In this document: positions 39,329-47,094 of the stretch, one piece after another
How positions within the stretch are numbered: the first letter of the stretch is position 1
Layout: each line of letters starts with the position of its first letter
Assembly: GCA_021287185.1 (NCBI GenBank)
Contig: JAJTAZ010000006.1
Location: 1 to 47,216 of the forward strand
Reading direction: 5' to 3'
DNA from: Burkholderiales bacterium
Lineage (GTDB): Bacteria > Pseudomonadota > Gammaproteobacteria > Burkholderiales > Burkholderiaceae
DNA length: 47,216 nucleotides
Program-made: the position numbers and the translations under genes
Notes under the pieces: generated by a model
Databases searched by the model: none
Told to the model about the DNA's origin: nothing
The model's input: only the letters and a program-made list of their open reading frames with translations

Positions 39329-40011
39329 TTCAAATACCTCATCAAACTAGAAGAATCAAACCCACGCGGCGTAGTGTTTCTGGCTCTTTCGCGTTCCGTA
39401 AACAGACGGCAATACCCTTTGAATCAACTCTTGAACGCGATTTCCTTATCCGCAAATCATTCAGTCCACTTGTTGTGGATATTATCCCACAACCCGTACA
39501 ACTGGAATATACGACAAAAAATGGGCGAGCATACCGTTATACCCCAGATTTTTTAGTTTATTTTCGCTCTGGCAATTATGCTGATGAGGCAGAATTGAAA
39601 CCACTCCTTGTTGAAGTGAAATATCGTGATGAATTGCGCGAAAAATGGCCAGACTTGCGACTCAAGTTTAAGACCGCGCTTAAATACGCAAAAGAACAAG
39701 GTTGGGAGTTTCGGATATACGATGAAACACGTATCCGAGATCAAGTTTTGGCGAATATTGTGGCACTAAAACGTTACAAAAATATGGCATTTCCACCAGA
39801 AGAAACTGCTGCCATACTCAATCATTTAACTATCGTTGGCCAAGCTCCATTTTCTCAGTTAGTTGCAAGTCAATTCGTAGGTAAATGGGACACAGCCACT
39901 GGTATTGCGCATATTTGGCATCTTGTTGCATCGGGTTTAATCGAATGTGATATGACAATTCCCTTATCAAATAACACTGTCGTATGGAGAAGCATTTATG
40001 GCCAAATATAA
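39304..40011 (+). CDS. tnsA: TnsA-like transposon endonuclease
   Basis: The 235-aa protein has the restriction-enzyme-like TnsA N-terminal domain. The candidate catalytic residues are Glu40/Glu44 (FESTLERDF), Asp82 (TPDFLV), and Glu104 with Lys106 (LVEVKY). TnsA cuts the 5' ends of the element so that, with TnsB, it leaves the donor by cut-and-paste. The ATG has AAGG seven bases upstream. It overlaps tnsB by 14 bp. In comM-type islands the corresponding gene is called tniC. Confidence 0.9.
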   Translation: MNTNNCDKVQIPHQTRRIKPTRRSVSGSFAFRKQTAIPFESTLERDFLIRKSFSPLVVDIIPQPVQLEYTTKNGRAYRYTPDFLVYFRSGNYADEAELKPLLVEVKYRDELREKWPDLRLKFKTALKYAKEQGWEFRIYDETRIRDQVLANIVALKRYKNMAFPPEETAAILNHLTIVGQAPFSQLVASQFVGKWDTATGIAHIWHLVASGLIECDMTIPLSNNTVVWRSIYGQI

Positions 40012-41935
40012 TCCTGATGAGAGCGGGTTGGTACTCAATCGCCAAAAACTCACTCTGGACATTGGCAATTTAATCAAACATGACAACATCATTTACAAAG
40101 TGGTTGAGATTCTTGACTTCAATACTCTTGTTGGAACAGATGTAGATTCTGGTCGTAGCAAAGCACTGCGCATTAATGAGTTGTCCCCTGTCACTACAGC
40201 CACTGATGAGTTACGGGCCGTGGCCAATTTAGACACCAACAGTATAGAAGATGCGGATTGGGTATTGGCCAACCAAAGATATGAGGCTATTAAACCACTA
40301 TTAGCGAACAATGGCGGACGTGAAGCAGTAAATCAACGAGCCATTGAAGTCGGTGTCAATCCTGCAACGCTTTACCGTTGGTTGAAGCGATATACAAGCT
40401 TAGAACTTGTCTCAGCACTCATTCCAAAGCAAAGGGGGTGGAGAGAAGGAAGTAGCCGAATATCAGACCATGCAGAAGCCTTGATTAAAGAGGTCATTAA
40501 CGATACATATCTTACGAAGCAGCGTTCAACTGCGCAAAAGGTTATTATCGAGGTTAAACGAAGATGTTTAGCCCGTGGTATCGAGGCTCCCCATCCGAAT
40601 ACTATTCGTGCTCGCATCAACGCTATAAGTGAGCGACACGTTCTCCGTGGCCGAGGTTATAGAGAGAAGGCTATCAATAAATTCATGCCCGCAGCGGGTC
40701 ATTTTCCTGAAACCTCTTACCCTTTAGAAGTCGTTCAGATTGACCACACGCCTGTTGATATTATTTTGGTGGATGACATACACCGCCGACCTATTGGTCG
40801 CCCTTACATCACTCTTGCTATTGATATTCACACACGCATGATTGTTGGCTATTATCTGTCGTTCGATCCACCAAGTGTAACTTCGGTTGCAATGTGTGTT
40901 GCTCACGCAGTATTGCCGAAAGATGAATGGTTAGCACTGCATAATGTTGAAGCTTCGTGGGATGTATGGGGCATGATGACGACTATTCACGTCGATAATG
41001 GTGCGGATTTTCAGTCGAACTCACTCAAACAATCATGCTTAATGCACGGCATCAACTTGGAGTACCGCCCAGTGAAGCAGCCGAGATATGGCGGCCATAT
41101 TGAACGACTGATTGGTACTTTTGCTCAGGAAATTCATGATTTACCAGGCACTACCTTTTCGTCTGTCGCGCAACGTGATGGGTATGACTCTGAAAAACAT
41201 GCCGCCCTAACCAAATCAGAGTTTGAATCACTTTTGGTGGAGTTGATTTGTAATGTTTATCACAAACGTCTTCACACGACTATTGGCATGACGCCAGAGC
41301 GTAAATGGGAAATCGGCTTGTTTGGTAACGCAACAACCGTCGGTCATGGTTTACCACCACGTCCAGTGAATCGAATGTCACTTTTGTTGGATTTCTTACC
41401 AAGTTTTTCTCGAACCGTACAACAAACAGGTGTTGAGGTTAATGGGCTACGATATTATTCGGATGTCCTGCGCGGCTGGATTAGCGCGACTGAGCCCGAT
41501 GATAAATCTACAAAACGTAAATTCATTTTTCGACAAGATCCACGCGATATTAGTTCAATCTGGTTTTACGATCCCGATGTGAAAGAATACTATCAAATTC
41601 CATTTGCCAATCTATCTTTACCTTCTATGAGTATTTGGGAGTATCAACAGGCTCGAACTGAAGCCAAAAAAGAAGGGATGAAATCGGTGGATGAGCACCA
41701 AGTATTGAGGGCTCTCACTGATATTCGTAATAAGGTTGATGAATCAAAGGCAAAAACCAAAAAAGCACGTCGCCAGTATCAACGTAGAGTGGAACACGAA
41801 AAAGGAATTTCACCTGCGAATGTCCCAGCACCGCAGATAAATCAAACCCAACCCGTTACTCGTAATAAGTTGCCAATACCAAATTCAAACTTATTGCTTG
41901 AGGATGATATTGAACCATTTAGCGATATTTCATAG
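39998..41935 (+). CDS. tnsB: TnsB-like DDE transposase
   Basis: The 645-aa retroviral-integrase-superfamily transposase binds the ends and joins the 3' ends to target DNA. The catalytic triad is Asp249 (QIDHTPVD), Asp333 (HVDNGADF) and Glu369 (GGHIERL); the 35-residue spacing between the last two is standard. Helix-turn-helix segments lie at about residues 100-200 and a Mu-type C-terminal beta domain follows the core. The Lys/Arg- and Gln-rich tail (about 565-645) likely contacts the AAA+ partner. It overlaps tnsA and is followed 8 bp later by tnsC. Confidence 0.95.
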   Translation: MAKYNPDESGLVLNRQKLTLDIGNLIKHDNIIYKVVEILDFNTLVGTDVDSGRSKALRINELSPVTTATDELRAVANLDTNSIEDADWVLANQRYEAIKPLLANNGGREAVNQRAIEVGVNPATLYRWLKRYTSLELVSALIPKQRGWREGSSRISDHAEALIKEVINDTYLTKQRSTAQKVIIEVKRRCLARGIEAPHPNTIRARINAISERHVLRGRGYREKAINKFMPAAGHFPETSYPLEVVQIDHTPVDIILVDDIHRRPIGRPYITLAIDIHTRMIVGYYLSFDPPSVTSVAMCVAHAVLPKDEWLALHNVEASWDVWGMMTTIHVDNGADFQSNSLKQSCLMHGINLEYRPVKQPRYGGHIERLIGTFAQEIHDLPGTTFSSVAQRDGYDSEKHAALTKSEFESLLVELICNVYHKRLHTTIGMTPERKWEIGLFGNATTVGHGLPPRPVNRMSLLLDFLPSFSRTVQQTGVEVNGLRYYSDVLRGWISATEPDDKSTKRKFIFRQDPRDISSIWFYDPDVKEYYQIPFANLSLPSMSIWEYQQARTEAKKEGMKSVDEHQVLRALTDIRNKVDESKAKTKKARRQYQRRVEHEKGISPANVPAPQINQTQPVTRNKLPIPNSNLLLEDDIEPFSDIS

Positions 41936-41943
41936 AGGTCACT

Positions 41944-42849
41944 GTGAATACAACAAACCATACAGAACGCAGCCATTTACACCCAGACCTTTTAGCTGTT
42001 ATTGATATGCCTGCCCAAGATCGAATTCGAATGATGGACAGTCCACGCTGGATAGGCTATTCGCGTGCTACGGAAGTCATGGATTTTCTACAAGGCTTGC
42101 TTATAAAACCTCAGCGACCACGGATGCCTAATTTATTACTTATTGGTGATTCCAATAATGGCAAAACAACCCTTATCAGGCATTTTGTGGAAGTCTGTGG
42201 CCAAGGTTATGTTGATGAAAACAGTGAACCCGTTAAGCCAATTATTTTGGCTGAAGCACCACCGACAGCCGATGAAAAAGCATTGTACATTTCCATATTG
42301 GAACGCTTCTGGACCCCCTACCGAGCAACAGACCCAGTAACCAAATTACGCTTTCAACTGATTCATTTAATGCGTGCTTGTCATGTTCGCATGCTGATCA
42401 TCGATGAATTACATTCGCTATTGGCTGGTACCGCACAAAAGCAACGTGAGGTGATGAATGCGCTTAAAAACCTCTGTAATGAGTTGTGTATCCCAATAGT
42501 CGGCGTTGGCACCAGCGAGGCAGTACGTGTCCTACACACAGACCCACAACACGCCAGCCGCTTTGAAGTTGCACGACTACCATCATGGAGTTTAGATAAA
42601 GAGTTTCAACGGCTACTTGCCAGTTTTGAGAGGATTTTACCGCTTCAACAACCTTCAAAATTGCACGCACCAGAACTCGCAATGAGACTTCACGCAATTT
42701 CTGAGGGAAATATTGGCAATCTACATCGGTTGTTAATTGAATGTGCAACTGAAGCCATCAACAGCGGCGAAGAAAGAATTACTTTACCAATCATTGAGAA
42801 AAACAAATGGGTACAACCTACTCGTGGCATCAGGGAGTTGTTCGGTTAA
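41944..42849 (+). CDS. tnsC: TniB/TnsC-like AAA+ transposition regulator
   Basis: The 301-aa ATPase has Walker A GDSNNGKT at residues 68-75 and Walker B LIIDE at 151-155, with a following LHSLLAG and the GVGTSEA sensor stretch. Such proteins polymerise on target DNA and pass the target signal to TnsB. The start is GTG at 41944, behind AGAGG. At 301 aa it is closer to TniB than to the longer Tn7 TnsC. It overlaps tniQ by 43 bp. Confidence 0.92.
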   Translation: MNTTNHTERSHLHPDLLAVIDMPAQDRIRMMDSPRWIGYSRATEVMDFLQGLLIKPQRPRMPNLLLIGDSNNGKTTLIRHFVEVCGQGYVDENSEPVKPIILAEAPPTADEKALYISILERFWTPYRATDPVTKLRFQLIHLMRACHVRMLIIDELHSLLAGTAQKQREVMNALKNLCNELCIPIVGVGTSEAVRVLHTDPQHASRFEVARLPSWSLDKEFQRLLASFERILPLQQPSKLHAPELAMRLHAISEGNIGNLHRLLIECATEAINSGEERITLPIIEKNKWVQPTRGIRELFG

Positions 42850-43931
42850 AGTCAAAATGGGCTGTACCGACATCTTTACTACCAGATGAAATATTTTCAT
42901 CATGGTTGGTCAGGGTTGCGTTTGCTAATGGTCTTGAGCCTATGGCTTTAACTGGTTCATTATGGGCAAAATCACGCTTATGGACGATTGATATTGATCG
43001 CCATTTGTCTCAACATCAAATTACCACTATTGCCGAGTGTAGCGGCATGAATCAGCAACAAATATACATGTCGCTACTTCCCAGTATCATTGATAAATAC
43101 ACACCCAATGTCGAAACTAAAGAACCCGCAATTGCACCGTGGATACTGGCTTTAGGCTCCAGAAATCGAAAACGGTACGGTGGGATGCAATATTGCCCAA
43201 AGTGTTTAGCCGAAGATGAAATTCCTTATTTTCGTATTAATTGGCGATTTGCTTGGCACACTTGCTGTCTAAAACACTCGTGCGTATTGCTGGATAGATG
43301 CCCACATTGCAAGTCCGCTATCCAATTCCACAAACGAACCTATCAAACACCCTCTATGAGGCACTGCGCGGTTTGTAAAGGGGATTTAATCGAGAACGAT
43401 CTGCAAATCGCGCCGAATCTTGCCATGCAGTTACAGGATACTGCCGATCAAGTTCTGCTGTTGGGTGATACATCCAAGTCTGTGGATTATTTTCTTCGGC
43501 TAAGGGTGTTTGAGTTGCTTGTTCGACGTTATTTATTGAATAACCATCAAGCGATCAACAAACTTTGCAATTTCGTTGGGCTTCATTCCCGCGATGATTT
43601 TCAATTCACACCATTGGGGTTCACATTTGAGATACTAAGTACGGAAGAACGACTTTTTTATTTGGATATGGTTCAGACGTTCATGGGGCTTTCAGATGAC
43701 AATTTAACTAATCATTTGATGTCAGCGGGTCTCACGCAACAATCACTATGCCCATCCCCAATTGTGATCCCTGAATCTTTGCAACATATTTTCAATCAAC
43801 TTCCCAATTCGCAACGTAAAGCAAAACGAGTTAGGTCATCTGCTAAATCGTTTGAGATACCGCCGCCAAGAAGCGAAAAACAGGTGATGCGTACCTTTGA
43901 AAGACTTAAACGCAAAATAAGGGCTCTTTAG
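42807..43931 (+). CDS. tniQ: TniQ/TnsD-family target selector
   Basis: The 374-aa protein begins with the TniQ signature PTSLLPDEIFSSWLVRVAFANGL. It has zinc knuckles at Cys130/Cys133, Cys165/Cys168 and Cys187/Cys190 with His151/Cys154/His157 between, and then a helical C-terminal region ending in a basic tail. TniQ proteins recognise the attachment site or a guide complex; given the insertion point, this one presumably recognises comM. The ATG is the only usable start and lies inside tnsC. It ends one base before the next ORF. Confidence 0.9.
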   Translation: MGTTYSWHQGVVRLKSKWAVPTSLLPDEIFSSWLVRVAFANGLEPMALTGSLWAKSRLWTIDIDRHLSQHQITTIAECSGMNQQQIYMSLLPSIIDKYTPNVETKEPAIAPWILALGSRNRKRYGGMQYCPKCLAEDEIPYFRINWRFAWHTCCLKHSCVLLDRCPHCKSAIQFHKRTYQTPSMRHCAVCKGDLIENDLQIAPNLAMQLQDTADQVLLLGDTSKSVDYFLRLRVFELLVRRYLLNNHQAINKLCNFVGLHSRDDFQFTPLGFTFEILSTEERLFYLDMVQTFMGLSDDNLTNHLMSAGLTQQSLCPSPIVIPESLQHIFNQLPNSQRKAKRVRSSAKSFEIPPPRSEKQVMRTFERLKRKIRAL

Positions 43932-43932
43932 G

Positions 43933-45399
43933 ATGGAGGCCTCAACAATCAAGCGCTGTGACAATTGCGGCAGAATAACCGAAAAGTTTTGGCGTCGTTA
44001 CAAAGGAATGTCATTTTGCGGGACTTGTTATAACCGTGAGTTTAAACCCTGTGCCTGCCACTCTTGTGGCAAAGTAATGAGGGCTCACAAAAGCGAACAC
44101 AAACCCAAATGCTCTTCATGTCTTAGGTTGTCGCCATGTATCCGCTGCGGAAAAATAGCCAAACGTTTGGGCGCTATCACAGAGTATGGCAATGTGTGTC
44201 CATCGTGCCGTCACTACTTCCAAGAACCGAAAACATGCGCCAATTGCGGTAAATTGACTACGAGGTTATCCAAGAGCAAACCGATGGGGTTTGAGAAACC
44301 AGTGTGTGATAAATGTTTTTTCTCATACCGTGCCACATGCTCATCTTGCGGTAGACACAGAAAACTGACTCAAGCCGAAGATGGGAAGCATTATTGCAAA
44401 CTGTGCTCAGAAAAAGGGACGCATAACTGCAAACAATGCTCTCAGATTATGCCTGCGGGTTACGGTTCTGTATGCCAAAATTGCTACTATGAGAACCTAT
44501 TCAACAAGAGAGTAGTCACCTGTTTGGCTGGACTTAACAATAAATTCTATTCTGATTTATTTCTTGAGTTTAGTGTGTGGCTTAAGAACGATGTTGGCAC
44601 ACACAAAGCCGCCATAACTTTAAACAAGAGTTTTCCGTTCTTTTATTTTCTCAATCTGAATTTCCCCAATAAAGTGCCCAGTTACAACGAGTTGATTGTC
44701 CATCACGGGGAGATTAATATGCGCATAAATTCATTCCCGATCAGTTTCCTTTGTGAAACCCAACGAATGCGCATAACTCACAAGGAGAAAGATGCGGCGG
44801 CGAACAGGAGAACAATTGAAAAAATGTTGGCATCAAAAACTGGTATACCTGCTCTTGACAAATTAATATTTGATTACTATCAGCATCTAATGAAGAAACT
44901 CGCCAATAACAAGACCACACTGCGTTCAATTCGGTTAGCGATGTCTCCCGCGATTGCATTTGTAGAAAAAGTTGCTGCCTCAGGCAAAATGGAAGTTGAA
45001 CAAATTGCACTAAATCAATATTTAGCGAAAAAACCTGGGCAATATTCAGCCCTCATAGGGTTCGTGTTATTTTGTAATGGTCGCGGACTTAAGGTTGAAA
45101 TGCCAAATAAAGCCACTCTCTCTCAAGTCAACAACCGTGCAGAATTTGAGCGTTTGCTTATTCAGCACATTAAAAAAGGAGATGATTTACTTACCAATAT
45201 TAAATTTAGGATAGTTGCATTGGCTTATTTTCATGGGGTTTCTCCGCACTTGTCTAAATCTATCGTGAAACAAGGGACAGTGTTTAAATCATCCGATGGA
45301 ATATCCATTGATATTAATGGGGTAATTTATCTAATACCAAATTTATTGAACACTATGCAATTACGCGGTAAAGACAAGTTGAAAATCGAGGAAATATGA
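43933..45399 (+). CDS. Multi-zinc-ribbon transposition accessory protein (TniE-like)
   Basis: The 488-aa protein opens with twelve CxxC knuckles over residues about 9-190 (CDNC, CGTC, CHSC, CSSC, CIRC, CPSC, CANC, CDKC, CSSC, CKLC, CKQC, CQNC), enough for six zinc ribbons. A helical C-terminal half follows. Residues about 325-395 (RSIRLAMSPAIAFVEK, QYLAKKPGQYSALIGFVLF) look like the SAM-like core-binding domain of tyrosine integrases, but I see no recombinase catalytic tetrad. Only one base separates it from tniQ, so it is part of the transposition operon. A DNA-binding target-selection role with TniQ is inference. In comM islands the fifth gene is named tniE. Confidence 0.7.
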   Translation: MEASTIKRCDNCGRITEKFWRRYKGMSFCGTCYNREFKPCACHSCGKVMRAHKSEHKPKCSSCLRLSPCIRCGKIAKRLGAITEYGNVCPSCRHYFQEPKTCANCGKLTTRLSKSKPMGFEKPVCDKCFFSYRATCSSCGRHRKLTQAEDGKHYCKLCSEKGTHNCKQCSQIMPAGYGSVCQNCYYENLFNKRVVTCLAGLNNKFYSDLFLEFSVWLKNDVGTHKAAITLNKSFPFFYFLNLNFPNKVPSYNELIVHHGEINMRINSFPISFLCETQRMRITHKEKDAAANRRTIEKMLASKTGIPALDKLIFDYYQHLMKKLANNKTTLRSIRLAMSPAIAFVEKVAASGKMEVEQIALNQYLAKKPGQYSALIGFVLFCNGRGLKVEMPNKATLSQVNNRAEFERLLIQHIKKGDDLLTNIKFRIVALAYFHGVSPHLSKSIVKQGTVFKSSDGISIDINGVIYLIPNLLNTMQLRGKDKLKIEEI

Positions 45400-45521
45400 G
45401 CGTTGACAATATTTTTATGTTTTGTTGGTTGAGGCGTTATCTTTTAGCACTGCTAAATACACTTTGCTCACCTTTTAAGCGATTTAGTCAAGCGAAATTT
45501 AATATTTTAGGTGTAAAATGA
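45396..45521 (+). CDS. Small ORF, 41 aa, coupled to the zinc-ribbon gene
   Basis: A 41-codon frame starts within the stop of the zinc-ribbon gene (ATGA at 45396-45399) and reads MSVDNIFMFCWLRRYLLALL before a short basic segment. It contains one hydrophobic stretch and a 15-bp palindrome. Coupling by ATGA at both ends is the only evidence that it is real; it could be chance in AT-rich DNA. Confidence 0.3.
   Translation: MSVDNIFMFCWLRRYLLALLNTLCSPFKRFSQAKFNILGVK
45443..45457. promoter_or_regulatory. 15-bp palindrome TTTAGCA-C-TGCTAAA
   Basis: A perfect inverted repeat with one central base lies within the small ORF and about 190 bp before the antitoxin gene. It could be an operator for the cargo genes; no further evidence. 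Confidence 0.3.
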
Positions 45522-45619
45522 GGTTACTAATTATGTGTATACGCAATCGAGTGGTTAATTTCTTTACCAAGGTATTAGGTGAGGTACTACTAAACCTCAC
45601 AATAAAGCGCAAACATTAA
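45518..45619 (+). CDS. Small ORF, 33 aa, coupled to the preceding small ORF
   Basis: The frame begins at the ATGA overlap 45518-45521 and encodes 33 residues, starting MRLLIMCIRNRVVNFFTKVL, possibly an amphipathic basic helix. There is no independent support beyond the overlap. A 7-bp hairpin sits in its 3' part. Confidence 0.25.
   Translation: MRLLIMCIRNRVVNFFTKVLGEVLLNLTIKRKH
45579..45600 (+). promoter_or_regulatory. Hairpin ahead of the Panacea antitoxin gene
   Basis: GTGAGGT (45579-45585) and ACCTCAC (45594-45600) form a perfect 7-bp stem with an 8-base loop, about 50 bp before the antitoxin start. There is a T run only 20 bases later. It may be a weak terminator of the tns operon or a cargo operator. 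Confidence 0.4.
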
Positions 45620-45648
45620 CAATTTTTTGCGCACAGGGAAAGCCAAAA

Positions 45649-46122
45649 ATGAAACATACAACCACAAAAATTTCAGATGTTGCAAATTATGTTATTGCGT
45701 TTTTTCAAGAAAGAGAAGACCCGATAACGCATTTAAAATTGCAAAAATTACTTTATTATATTCAAGGATGGCACCTTGGAATTTTAGGTTCCCCTGCTTT
45801 TGAAGAAAATTTTCAAGCCTGGATTCATGGTCCCGTTGCCCCATCTATTTATGAAAAATATAAATCTAATAAATGGAATCCTATAATTGAACCAGTTGAT
45901 GAAGTCCATTTACATGGTGATTTAAAAGAAATTACGGACATCGTTCTTGAAGTCTTTGGGGGTGATACAGGATGGTCTTTGGAAATGAGAACTCACAGCG
46001 AATCCCCATGGATTGAAGCGAGGGGCGGCATACCCGCAGATGAGTCGTCAACTAATGTAATTACCCAAAATTCTATGCTTCAATTTTTCAAAAAACTTTC
46101 TGAAAATGGCGAAAAAAAATAA
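45649..46122 (+). CDS. Panacea-domain (DUF4065, SocA/GepA-type) antitoxin
   Basis: The 157-aa protein has the family's hallmarks: KISDVANYVIAFF, THLKLQKLLYYIQGWHL, AWIHGPVAPSIYEKYK and the SPWIEARGG segment near residue 120. Panacea proteins act as antitoxins that neutralise many unrelated toxin types by direct binding (established for the family). A GGGAAAG site precedes the ATG. It overlaps the downstream gene by 17 bp and has a GC near 33%, like typical mobile cargo. The alternative, a phage-related regulatory GepA-like protein, is less likely given the overlapping partner. Confidence 0.82.
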   Translation: MKHTTTKISDVANYVIAFFQEREDPITHLKLQKLLYYIQGWHLGILGSPAFEENFQAWIHGPVAPSIYEKYKSNKWNPIIEPVDEVHLHGDLKEITDIVLEVFGGDTGWSLEMRTHSESPWIEARGGIPADESSTNVITQNSMLQFFKKLSENGEKK

Positions 46123-46573
46123 TACGTCCCTAAGAGATCGAATTAAGAAAAGTGATAATAACTTTGTTCGCCAGGACACGAAAGGTATTCACAAGACCAA
46201 CAACATCTCAGACAAATTAATTAGATTTTCATTTAGACATTTTAAGATTACTGAGAAATTTTGCTTACCCAAAATTAATGTTGATAATTATTTGGAAACA
46301 TTGATTATTCGATTGCAGGCTGTATCATCGTTGACCATAAAAGAATTCCTTCAACCTTCTAAGACGCTTAGGAATCATCCTCATGATTGGACTACGACAA
46401 CCGAGCCAAATGGATATAATCTTGGAGGTCAACTTGATGAATTGGAAGGTTGGCAATTTTGTTTAAGTTCAAATGAGCACGGTAGAGTACATGGGATATT
46501 AATTGATGATGTTTTTTACGTTGTTTGGTTAGATGTTAATCATCTGTTATACCCTAAAAATAAAACCAAATAA
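46106..46573 (+). CDS. Unrecognised 155-aa partner of the Panacea protein, candidate toxin
   Basis: The protein starts with a basic N-terminus (MAKKNNTSLRDRIKKS), continues with FSFRHFKITEKFCLP, a leucine-rich middle, and ends GRVHGILIDDVFYVVWLDVNHLLYP. I know no catalytic motif in it with confidence, although the last segment recurs in small proteins of mobile elements. Its ATG lies 17 bp inside the antitoxin gene, so the two are translationally coupled. Toxin function is inferred only from the pairing. Confidence 0.6.
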   Translation: MAKKNNTSLRDRIKKSDNNFVRQDTKGIHKTNNISDKLIRFSFRHFKITEKFCLPKINVDNYLETLIIRLQAVSSLTIKEFLQPSKTLRNHPHDWTTTTEPNGYNLGGQLDELEGWQFCLSSNEHGRVHGILIDDVFYVVWLDVNHLLYPKNKTK

Positions 46574-46583
46574 CAAACTGCAT

Positions 46584-46633
46584 AATCGCATGATGTGCCC
46601 CACCTAATCGCATTGTCACCCCCCCCAATCGCA
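46584..46633. repeat. Three AATCGCA repeats at 21-22-bp spacing
   Basis: AATCGCA occurs at 46584-46590, 46606-46612 and 46627-46633, i.e. starts 22 and 21 bp apart, two DNA turns. C-rich spacers separate them. Same-face spacing suggests a protein-binding array. They share only the TCGCA core with the reverse complement of the left-end repeats. Confidence 0.45.
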
Positions 46634-46781
46634 CGAGATGCGCAAGGGTTTTTAAATTTTTAAAGGCCATTTAAGGAACTTTTATCGACGCATTAAACCA
46701 TCGGTTTTGGTACTTTAGATGATATCGCTAATCTACAATCTGCCACATTTTCAGGCCAATCGAATTATTTGGATGGATTTG

Positions 46782-46795
46782 TGTCACATGTGACA
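46782..46795. promoter_or_regulatory. Perfect 14-bp palindrome TGTCACATGTGACA
   Basis: The site is fully self-complementary and lies in gene-free DNA about 200 bp after the candidate toxin. It has the look of a dimeric regulator operator or a site-specific binding site; no nearby promoter assigns it. Confidence 0.4.
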
Positions 46796-46878
46796 AACCC
46801 ATTTTACATAAAACCCTTCAAACTGAAAAAAATTGATTGTCTAAATCGGACTGTCAAACCAGTAATTACCAAGTAGGG

Positions 46879-47094
46879 TCAATTACACCCGCAACAACTC
46901 CCCAAACCGCCCCGTATAACAAGGACTGAGTTCTCCCTACGCATTTTCCAGTTGCTCGATAGCATCACTGTGCCTTGATTGGCTAAGTGCTGGTGATGGT
47001 CTTGTGGTAGTAGAGGATGCCCTTCAGTGGACACTATGTTTTTATCACATCCTTCACATTTATAGATTCCACTATAGGGTGATCTGCCCTCGAT
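46879..47094 (-). pseudogene. Remnant of a small CxxC protein gene, cut by the IS3-type element
   Basis: On the minus strand the frame reads GRSPYSGIYKCEGCDKNI, then PLLPQDHHQHLANQG. This is a conserved small zinc-binding-like module I have seen in short bacterial proteins but cannot name. Upstream of GRSP the sequence passes straight into the presumed IS end (47095), so the natural start is missing. After LANQG a shift of one base would give the ending HSDAIEQLENA and a stop, so a frameshift is possible. Confidence 0.45.

Larger units (their letters stand above)
46574..46878. other. Non-coding stretch behind the toxin-antitoxin pair
   Basis: I see no gene in these 305 bases. They hold three spaced AATCGCA repeats, a run of eight C at 46619-46626 and a 14-bp palindrome, listed separately. 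A CGCATTAA at 46689-46696 resembles, in inverse orientation, one of the left-end transposase sites, but no TGT/ACA terminus with a GCCAC flank follows. Confidence 0.5.

Noticed and set aside
46574-46878. Right end of the Tn7-like element in this stretch
   Set aside because: TCGCA and CGCATTAA motifs hint at transposase sites, but there is no ACA terminus followed by GCCAC and no comM 5' sequence beyond.
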